Shown: positions 56,301 to 64,000 of the stretch, piece after piece
Layout of the letters: every line of letters starts with the position of its first letter
Position numbering within the stretch: position 1 is the stretch's first letter
DNA from: Austropuccinia psidii
Taxonomy: Eukaryota > Basidiomycota > Pucciniomycetes > Pucciniales > Sphaerophragmiaceae
Assembly (NCBI GenBank): GCA_023105745.1
Contig: JALGQZ010000011.1
Coordinates: forward strand, 49,214,698-49,278,697
Direction: 5' to 3'
DNA: 64,000 nucleotides
Translations under genes and position numbers: made by a program
The notes under the pieces: generated by a model
Databases searched by the model: none
What the model was told of the DNA's origin: nothing
The model's input: only the letters and a program-made list of their open reading frames with translations

Positions 56301-58372
56301 CTAAGTCCTGGGGGATATGGTCTGTCAATATTAAGAGTAGTATCAACTTCATGTCCTCTTATAGCACCTAATGGTTCATTATCAGAGGCAAATGCAGTAT
56401 TGTATGTGTATAACATGTCAATAAGTTCATTCCTCATTTTTGGTGACAATGATGGATTAATTTGTGCTTCAACAAGTTGTGTGGTCACAAATTCTTCCTT
56501 ATAAGTATCTTTCTCAGAAGATACTACTGATATTTGCTTTGGCATATTGGAGAAAGCAAATTTCTTTCTTCTGTTTTCTCCAATTGTGAAATATCTGTCT
56601 TTATGGTTATTGATATCAATACCATAAATACTTAAGTAATCATTACCAAGAATGACATGTTGAGATGTGCAGTTGTCCATTACTACAACCTCAGCTTTCA
56701 TTCTTATACTTCCTGTTGGATGGGGAAATACAAGAATAGTGTCTAATATACCCAAAGGGTACATATTGGTACTGGCACTACTGAATTGTACACCTTCTAT
56801 TGGTAATAGATGGTTTTTCCATTCAGGAAGTATAGCCTGGAGATAATTTTTGCCTACACAAGTGCAAAATGCTCCTGTATCCAAATTGACTTTGGCTTCA
56901 ACATCATTCATCAGAATTGATGTGATACTAGATGCTCCAGCAGTATAACCTTTTCCTCTAGCAGGTTTGGTCTTACACATTCTGGCATCCTGAACATTAA
57001 TCAGGTTGTAGCAATCTTCACTATACTGTGGCAAATGAGGATGTACTTCAGTGACCTCAAAGAAAGCTGTGATGTTTTCAATGGGATAGTCCTCCACTGG
57101 TGTATCTTCAGAGATTGCAGAGTCTTGATCAGATTCCTCCTTCTCTCCAGTACACTGAATCTTCTCAATGGCTTGAACCTCATTGATTTTTGTCCTCTTA
57201 GTGCAAGTGTTGGCTAAATGTGAAGTGCTTCCACATTGATGACACTTTAGGACAGGTTTTTCTGGTCTCTTATCCTCTCTGGGAATCTTAGAGGTCATCT
57301 TGGATTCTGTTGGGATCTTAGACCAAGTTTTACCAATTCTTGTTCTGGCAATGATATCTTCCATAGCATTAATGTAGTCCTCTGTTGAACAGGGTTCCAC
57401 ACATCTGCTTTTGATAGCATGTTCCAAATCTCCTCCACACTTTCTTAATATTTTCATATTAATCATGGTGTCAGACATATCTGGTTGTAAAGCAGATAAT
57501 CTGTCTTTTTGTTTGAAGAACCAAGTAAGTGGTTTATCTTTCTCTGAGTTAAAAATGGCACTTTCAAAGGCATTTTCCATTTTAAACCTCCAAGAATTGT
57601 TGGCCCATTTGGTGATCACTTCAGATTTCCACCAAGACTAATCATGTTTACCATGATCAATCCTCATTTTGTAATACCATTTCTTTGCAGTTCTGGTAAA
57701 CAGAAAATGGAATTTTACCACTATGATTTCATCAGGTATATTAAAGTCTTCTTGCAACATATCAATAGTCCTGATGAATTCAATATGGTTGTATTCTCCT
57801 TCACCAGAGAATGTTGGCCATTCTTCTATTTTGGGAATATCTCTTGCAGAGTAGGCATTTTCTCCTAAGAATGGTGTGAGACTTTCTTTAACAGAAAGTT
57901 TTTCTTCAGTTAAAGGTGTAGAATGTCTTGGAATATGTGGTTCATGATTCTTATGAATTTGTTCCACACTTGCAATTATTTCATTCTTCAACTTCTGCCT
58001 TTCACTGTCACTTTTAGCTAAGTGTATAGCAAATTGATTGGTATGCTCAATTATTTTCAAGACTTGGTCTTGTAGAGTTGTAAGTTGATTATTCACCTTA
58101 AAAATGGAAAGATCTTCCATCTCATCATGCTGAACTTGGTACATGTTTTCAATTCTTTTGCAAGAATTGGTAATTGAGTCGAGTTTGGCATTTGTCACTT
58201 GGTGCAATTCAATGTATTTCTTGTCATTTTTCTTTAATTCAACTATATCTGATGCAATTTTGGTTAATCTTCCATAAAGTTTACCAATTTCTACATTAAT
58301 ACTAGTTTGTACACCAATTATTTGCGTGTAAGTGTCTGTGCATCCTTTCCTGCTCCTTGGCTGTGAATTGCA
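53387..58372 (-). pseudogene. Gypsy-B gag-pol, one frame with four in-frame stops
   Basis: The frame opens at 58372 after TGA and stays in register to 53387. Stops: TAG 57638-57640, TAA 56060-56062, TGA 55805-55807 and TGA 54476-54478; three stand where Trp is expected. Domains: gag with coiled coil (YQVQHDEMEDLSIFKVNNQL) and capsid (EEWPTFSGEGEYNHIEFIRT), CCHC knuckle (CHQCGSTSHLANTC), protease (VNLDTGAFCTCVGKNYL), reverse transcriptase with IIYIDDIIIC intact, RNase H ([18 protein letters not shown]), HHCC integrase with Asp (AHMD), Asp (ISDRDPKF) and Glu (GLAERMIQT), and chromodomain-like end (NQREYLVRYRNPIHEDEW). The first ATG in the gag frame is at 58144, about 76 codons after it opens. 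Confidence 0.93.
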
Positions 58373-59078
58373 TCAATGTCCTGGCCATATTGAAGACACT
58401 GTCCACGGCTGAAGGCTCCAATTTGGGGATCCTGTACCCTTGTGGGTAAAGTCTGTGCCAATTGGCTTTGCCTTTTCCTTTTCCTTGATGGTTCTTGGGA
58501 CCTTTCTGCTTCTTCTGAGGTCCCTTGGGTTTGTCCTTGGACACTTCTGGAGCTGGTTTGGAGCTGGTAGAAGCCACTGGTGCCTCTGTCTCCAAAGCTG
58601 GAGTCATTTCTAACTCTTTCTTCTGGTCTATGGATAAAAGACTTTGGTTCTTTAACCAATTCTTTATCTTTTTGACCTTGTCTTTGCAAGACAGGGGGCT
58701 CCAACCTCCTAAGAGTTCTATGGTCTTCTCCTGACCCAGAAAGCTCTTGATGTGTAAGTAGGAGTTCATGGCCCCCTGCCAAAGGCTTGGGCAGATTTCC
58801 CACTCTTCCTCCTTGGCTGCTCTGAACCAATTTTTGTACTGGCATTGATATATTTCTATAGCTGCCACCTGGAAGTGGTTCAACCCTGGAAATAATATCA
58901 TAAATTAGTTCAGGCTCAGAATTAACGTCAAAATCTGTTGGTACAGACCTTGGGGAATGGGGGGCAACTCTGGCATCCTCCAGATGTGTCTTTCTTGTGG
59001 AAGATTTGGCACTTCTGGATTTGGTCTTGCCTCTTCTTTGTCCACATCCATCTGGTTGGACTGAATAGTTGCTTCCAT
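58302..59078 (-). CDS. Gypsy-B accessory protein, spliced, overlapping gag start
   Basis: The ATG at 59078 (context ccagaaATGg) opens exon 59078-58949, encoding MEATIQSNQMDVDKEEAR and RMPELPPIPQ. A GT-AG intron of 63 nt (58886-58948, branch-like ctaat) then joins exon 58885-58302, starting GLNHFQVAAIEIYQCQYKNW. The result is one 237-residue ORF ending at TAG 58302-58304. Features: acidic/proline N-terminus; Trp-rich helical part (EEEWEICPSLWQGAMNSYLH, WSPLSCKDKVKKIKNWLKN); Ser/Pro linker; Lys-Gly-rich basic stretch (KGPQKKQKGPKNHQGKGKGK); C-terminal helix (VDSVFNMARTLMQFTAKEQ). No known domain. A further exon 59147-59306 may precede it through intron 59081-59146. It overlaps the gag frame by 68 nt, and gag lacks an early ATG. 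I recall similar unannotated proteins from myrtle rust. A 260-codon frame at 58318-59100 is probably a shadow, as it reads through both introns. Confidence 0.7.
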
Positions 59079-59146
59079 TTCTGGTATGCACCATTTTCAC
59101 GTAAATTTAAGGATAAAAAGGTGAAAATGTAAGATAAAATACACAC

Positions 59147-59306
59147 CTTTTGGTGGTAGTTTAGCTTTTTCTGAGTTAAATAAGGTGCCTCTTTTAGCAA
59201 TTTGCACCTCAATACTTTCTTCAGATTCTGCTTCTGAAGATTCAGGACTATTGATGTATCTTTTACTGAGTCTGTTGCCAGCTGCACAGTATTTGATTAA
59301 AGACAC
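59147..59306 (-). CDS. Possible upstream exon of the Gypsy-B accessory gene
   Basis: An open stretch with SEAESEESIEVQIAKRGTLF and NSEKAKLPPK ends at a GT (59145-59146). A 66-nt candidate intron to 59081 would join it in frame to the accessory ORF. No ATG is visible at its start, so it may itself be preceded by another exon or be untranslated. It corresponds in position to the leader ORF of Gypsy-A. Confidence 0.4.
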
Positions 59307-59674
59307 TTTTAAAGAAAAAATATGATAAAAGAAATTATTTTTATGATTTAAGATATTTTTAAAAGATTTTTATAAGTTTTATTATTTTTTTGATATTAAA
59401 AAAATTATTTTAAAGAAAAAAGTATTAAAGATTAAGAATTTGAATAAAAAATTAAGTCAGAGTAACTCAAAGAATAATTTTATAAGTTTTTGGATGTGAA
59501 AAAGCCATGTGTAAAAACAGTACAAAATTAAACCAAATTCCTCAATGAAATAAGATTCGAGACAATTTCAAAATTAAAAAATAATTTTTTCTTTAAATTG
59601 AAGAAAAAAAAATATTAAATTAATATATTTTAGAACTTAAAAATATATTAATTAAGGGTACAAGGTTCAAAAAA

Positions 59675-59692
59675 CACGGCCAGGCCCCCAAA
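59675..59692 (-). promoter_or_regulatory. Gypsy-B primer-binding region
   Basis: The minus strand reads tttgggggcctggccgtg directly after the 5' LTR. It shares the core gggggcctggc with Gypsy-A and Gypsy-A'. Confidence 0.55.
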
Positions 59693-61616
59693 TGTAAGAT
59701 GTGACTATGAAACTGATGATAATATTACTATTAATCAACAGTACTATGCCTGTTCTTATGAAATATAATAACAAAATGTTATTATAACCACAATTAAATA
59801 ATTAAAGAATTCTTTCTTTCACGTGTCAAACACTACTAGTGATTTTAACAGTGAGCAAGTAATTGTCTACAAGAATCAATTACAAGAAGAATTTAATAAT
59901 AAAAACTTCTTTTATTAAAATAATAAGATTATTTTAATATATAATTATCTTTTGCAAGAATAATTATAAACCTAATTCTTGAAGAAAACTATTACTAGAG
60001 AAAAACTTGAAGAATTAAAGATAAATGACCCACTAATACTCCAAAGAACTTATTGATAGATAAAAGTAGAGAAATTTGACGTAGAATTGTGGATTTAAGA
60101 GATCAAAATGATTTATAGCAAGATTACAACAATTTATAGTTGGATTCTATGATTTCACGTCTTTCTGATTGATTCTGAAAGATTTAAAACACTTAAGAAT
60201 AGTTTAACTAATACTTACTTGTTGGTAACAATGATATAAAATGATAATAAGATGGTGATGCGAAAAAAACAGCAAGAGAAGGTCTCTTTTTAAGTCAAAA
60301 ACAGCTCACAGAGGCGTGCAATGGAGCAAACTGAAAAACCAGTGAGTGAGAAAGCATTAAACCCTTTTGGATTAGTACTTACATCATCTGTTGTCACGTA
60401 AAATTATCATAATTGCTAAATTGAGGCTTTTACGTGACTACCAACCTCAATATGGTTAAGAATAAAAGGAGTAACATTTGTAAATCTTCTTTTATTCCAA
60501 AGTAATCATTGATTTCCCAAAGTTATCAATGTTATTGACAATTTCATCACAGGTTGTATTTACTGTGAATTTTTGAAGATTCAGTGTTTCACGTAGAATA
60601 ACCAAAAATGGACTTTAAGTAAAACTTTGAATTTTACTAGTAAAACTGTTATTCTTTTTGGTTGTACCATAGATAATACAGTTATCAATTAGTCCTGAAA
60701 GCTTCAGAAAGATTCATCAAGAATTGTATTTTTAATGAATTTTTGAAGTTTTTACCTCATTTCTACGTAGAATTGCAAATATCAGTGTTTGACTGGTTGC
60801 TATGAGGTAAATCAATGGATACTAGTCCAAAAAGGGTTTTAATTACTCTTTTGGGGTTTATCCATGGAAAGTCATTAGTAATTGACATGGTTACAGGAGT
60901 GTAAGTAGCTTTTTACCTCCTTGGCACGTCAAAATAGCAGGTTATTTGCTATTTTCTGGTGTTTTACAGTAGTTGTAACTTGGCAACCAAATTCCCAAAG
61001 AGGTTTAGTTTACCAATTGGGTCAAGATCAGCCATGGAACCAAGCTTTGGAGCTATCCACGCCTCTGGGGCCTCAGAAGTTGGGTACCCTGGCTCTCTTT
61101 GATGTCTTTTGTCCCCCTTGCCTATTTTTCACGTCAAAATAGAAATTTAAGCTTCAAGTGAGATATCCACTATGGGTGTACCAAAAGTCCATGTAAGAAT
61201 ACCATGATATTAAGTGCTCAAAACATGCATAACACTATTCTTAGTGTATATGTAACATGGGATTTCTCACATTCCCATTATTTTGGCGTGAAATTAAGAA
61301 AAACAAAAATTTTCATGGATCTTTTATGTGGTATTGATGATGTGGTATTGAAGTATTTTCCATATTACCACCTCAAAGAGTTAATTTGAGCTTATTCACT
61401 CTATGGGGCTACCATAGGTGAATTTTTGTGTAGAATCCAAATCTGGCCTTAAATCCATGGATTTACTTACTCAATGAAAGGTTATTCATCTTTTCTGAAA
61501 TCAAAAATGATGAATTTTGAATATATGCATAATTTATGAGTTATGTATAATTCAAAATTTCTTTTTAAGATAATTGTGGCCTATTTGGGTATGTAAAATA
61601 TACCTCAAGGCTCACA
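59693..61616 (-). repeat. Gypsy-B 5' LTR
   Basis: The right end ctcaca is followed by target duplication gtcaa (61617-61621) and Copia-3 coding sequence. It matches 51335-53246 and, over its second half, 1-1021. Confidence 0.95.
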
Positions 61617-62790
61617 GTCAAGGCCCTCTATCTGGTGGAAACCTTGTGCGCATAGCCATGCTTTTTGTTCAATCACCTGATTGTTGTGATCTCTTTTCAC
61701 TTTGAAGACCCAGGTTGTCGTGATTGGATGATTGTTTGTTTTCCTGTCTTCAATACTCCAGAGCTCCAGTTTCTTCATGTTTAGTAGTTCTTTGTTGATT
61801 GCTTGCATCCATTCTTCTTTGTTTTTGCTCTCTATTGCTGTTTTGTACCTGCTTAGGGACAATGTGTTCTTTGTAAGGTTGGTTTTGTGTGCTCTTCTAC
61901 TGAATGGAAGTATGTTATTGGTTCTGATTTAACTGGAGATCAGAGTGGGGTTTCCAGGTCCTATCACTCTGATCCTCCTAGGCAGCTCTTCCAAAGTGTC
62001 ATGAAAGCCGTCTCCTTTGGTAGCACTGTTAGAGGGTAAGTCAGAAGTGTCAGCATTTAGATTCTGATTCTGATGATTTTCTTCAAATGAGAAATTGAAA
62101 AATGGCAACTGTAAAGAGGTGTTTGTAGAATTTATAGAGAGAGCAGGAAAGAAAGATTCATAACATTTGACATGCCTGCTTATCATTACAGCTTTATCCC
62201 CCACTCTTAGAACCCAATATGCTGTCCTTTGATTGGTGTATCCTAGAAATATTCCCTCCCATTCTACGGGCTCAAATTTCCCTTTTATGTTGGCCTCTGG
62301 TATTAGCACCCATGTTCTACACCCAAATTACCATAGCTTGTTGATTGGAGGTGCTTGCTTATTCCACAGTTAATAAGGAGTCTTCTATTGCCATTGCACC
62401 ACATTTCACAGCATTGTTGCAGTTGTTGCGGCTTCTGCCCAAAATTGTGGAGATAGCTTTGACTGCAATAAGAGACAGCGCATCTTTTCAATGATCAAAC
62501 AATTCCCCCTTTCCGCTATTCCATTATGCTGGGGGGTATATGGAGGGCTGATTATGTGGTTGATCCCGTATTCGTCTGTTAAATTTCTGAAATTATTTTT
62601 TACAAACTCCCCTCCTCCGTCTGTCGTGATGTTCTGGATTTTTCTTTGCTGCTTATTCTCTGCTTGCTCTTCAAAATTGCAAAAATGCATGTATTCCTTG
62701 TTTTTTAGCTTCAAGAATTTGATGTTGATTTAGCCTGTGCATTGGTCTATAATTATCATGAAATATCTTGCTCCACCAATTGAAGCGGTT
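61617..62790 (-). pseudogene. Copia-3 integrase C-terminal part, linker and reverse transcriptase start
   Basis: From the right: integrase core with TTDGGGEFVKNNFRNLTDEY and NGIAERGNCLIIEKMRCLLL (62406-62714), a frame-broken stretch (62310-62400), post-integrase WEGIFLGYTNQRTAYWVLRV (61929-62309) ending at a stop before the linker, then reverse transcriptase start (61605-61862) with WMQAINKELLNMKKLELWSI and LCAQGFHQIEGLD, where Gypsy-B inserted. A TAG near 62731 separates this from the first part of the integrase. The catalytic Asp and Glu seen here are intact. Confidence 0.88.
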
Positions 62791-64000
62791 TGTATTGGCC
62801 CACATATGTCCAGATGGACATTTTCCAGTGGCTGTGTCTCTTTTTGAAAGGTGTGTTGAAAAGGGAGTTTTGGGAACTTACTCCTAGTGCAGATGTCACA
62901 GGTCTCTTTCTGCTTGAAGGAGGGAATCAGTCTCTTTATACCCTCCTCATGCATGTTCCCCAATCAGTCGTGCCAGTCTTCATTTGCCATGTACAGACTT
63001 ATTGACCTCGGCAGTGTTACACATGTTTCAATTATTCCGCTGTTTGTTCTGCAGGTGAATGCTGCTTTATTGGCGTTGCTTAAGAAGACCTTGTAACTAT
63101 TTTCTTCATTTTTGATTGTTATTTGTCTGGCTAGTTGCAAAAGTGCCACCAGATTTGTAGTCAGATCTGGGATGTACAAGCAATTTTCAAGGACCGGATC
63201 TTTCCATTCTTGTCCATTAACCAAGCCCTCCCTTCTCCTGCTTCTCTCAAGGTTGATTTTTCACACCTGGTTGACATCGCCATGTTTACCCCATGACTTA
63301 AGTCAGTGAAGAACCACATGTCATTGAACATGTGGTTGGAAGCACCAGTGTCCAACACAATAGTACATGTGGATTTATTGGCCCATTTTGTTGTTGTCAT
63401 TAGTGCCCGAGCAATTGTTAGGTTGCTTTTTGGTTCTCTGTGTTGTCCTTCTGGTTGAAGGTTTGGATGCAGCTGCCAGCACTTGTTGGCTGGATGACTT
63501 GCTAGTGGGTTATGTTTCCCATCTCTACAGTAGTGTATTTTCTTTGAGCAAAATATCTCGCTGTTTAGTGCTTTGGAGATTGAGAGCTTCTTCTTTCAGT
63601 GAAACATCATGTAGTGGGTTCAGGATGGCATTGGGATTCCCCAGCGTCTCAGTGTTTGCTGTTACTTTTTCCACGATGTTGTGATATTCTTCTGGAAGTT
63701 TTGTTAGGATAGTGAAGGCTAGCGTTGGAGTACCAACTTCGACTTTGACAATTATTACTTTGTTCAAACATTGTCTGACTTCTGAGATAAAGCCTTGTAA
63801 ACTGCCATTGTAAGTAATTCTACAGAATCTCATCCAAATTCTAGCTTGGTTATTGAAATTGGACGATGCAAAGTGCTTTGTCAGCTTATTCCATAGTAGG
63901 TGAGCATTCTCCATTGTCTCATCATCATTGAAAATTTGAGTAAACGTATTTGAATCTAGAGTTCCAGCTATTAGATTTCAGGTTTCTGCATCGGCATCTA
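62730..64000 (-). pseudogene. Copia-3 gag C-terminal part, protease and integrase N-terminal part
   Basis: Gag (63525-63914 and beyond the window) shows MENAHLLWNKLTKHFASSNF and LTKLPEEYHNIVEKVTANTE. A frameshift near 63525 leads to a C-H-H-C knuckle (YCRDGKHNPLASHPANKCW) and protease VLDTGASNHMFNDMWFF (63161-63400). A further shift leads to CLYIPDLTTNLVALLQLARQ (62964-63224), pre-integrase region and integrase start NVHLDICGPIQTASIGGARY (62730-62963) with its Asp intact. Confidence 0.87.

Larger units (their letters stand above)
51335..61616 (-). mobile_element. Gypsy-B, full-length chromodomain Ty3/Gypsy element
   Basis: 10,282 bp with LTRs 51335-53246 (1,912 bp) and 59693-61616 (1,924 bp; the 12-bp difference is an extra segment near 60109-60120). 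Perfect 5-bp duplication gtcaa at 51330-51334 and 61617-61621. Purine tract ggtgggaggg (complement of 53249-53258). Internal order from the right: primer site, leader (59307-59674, AT-rich, no gene), spliced accessory gene, gag-pol. It is the youngest-looking Gypsy in the window. Confidence 0.95.
39273..64000 (-). mobile_element. Copia-3, split by Gypsy-A and Gypsy-B, running off the right edge
   Basis: A Ty1/Copia element read right to left: gag and protease (63161-63999), integrase (61929-63224), reverse transcriptase split over three pieces (61617-61929, 51189-51334, 40990-41549) and RNase H (40287-40967). Frame joins are exact: IEGLD at 61617 joins YLNTFSPTG at 51334, and LDKDLT at 51189 joins LKILDRIDED at 41549. 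The 5' LTR and gag start are outside the window. Confidence 0.92.

Noticed and set aside
58318..59100. 260-codon frame in Gypsy-B as an independent gene
   Set aside because: It reads through both candidate introns, and the spliced alternative gives a better protein. Similar frames may be annotated in databases, but here it is probably a shadow.

Overview
The window is eukaryotic, AT-rich and almost entirely transposable elements. No rRNA, tRNA gene, CRISPR array or prokaryotic operon is visible. The single host-like gene has short GT-AG introns of about 70-160 nt and encodes a secreted class-3 lipase. This, the Ty1/Copia and chromodomain Ty3/Gypsy families present, and my recollection of very similar Gypsy proteins from the myrtle rust Austropuccinia psidii point to a rust fungus (Pucciniales) with an expanded genome. 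The species is recall, not a search result.

Layout. 1-6222: relic of a minus-strand Gypsy element (Gypsy-A') cut by a Gypsy-B-type LTR (1-1021) and by a solo LTR, Gypsy-C (2970-4770), that landed in its primer-binding site. 6223-10997: AT-rich DNA with decayed coding remnants of unknown family on the minus strand. 10998-12874: lipase gene whose catalytic serine codon reads glycine. 13480-38832: minus-strand Copia-1 (TSD attta) opened by two insertions. One is a tandem LTR-body-LTR-body-LTR array of Copia-2 (17151-26679, TSD ataat). The other is plus-strand Copia-4 (26741-37099, TSD aaaag/aaatg), which itself carries Copia-5 (28524-33574, TSD tactt). 38838-39272: short host interval. About 39273 to beyond 64000: minus-strand Copia-3, whose reverse transcriptase is split by two nested Gypsy elements, Gypsy-A (41550-51188, TSD ggtaa) and Gypsy-B (51335-61616, TSD gtcaa).

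Removing each insert plus one TSD restores the host element's reading frame, so the insertion order can be read directly. Every element is decayed by stops, frameshifts or lost catalytic residues. Gypsy-B is the least damaged: one gag-pol frame with four in-frame stops and no frameshift.

Most notable: (1) an accessory protein in Gypsy-A and Gypsy-B, encoded upstream of and overlapping gag in another frame; in Gypsy-B a 63-nt intron joins two exons into a 237-residue ORF, and gag has no AUG near its start; (2) a primer-binding site in Copia-2 and Copia-5 matching the anticodon arm of tRNA-Tyr rather than a tRNA 3' end, suggesting half-tRNA priming; (3) conserved nested hairpins in Gypsy-A LTRs; (4) Copia-2 tandem copies that share disabling mutations; (5) the serine-to-glycine lipase.
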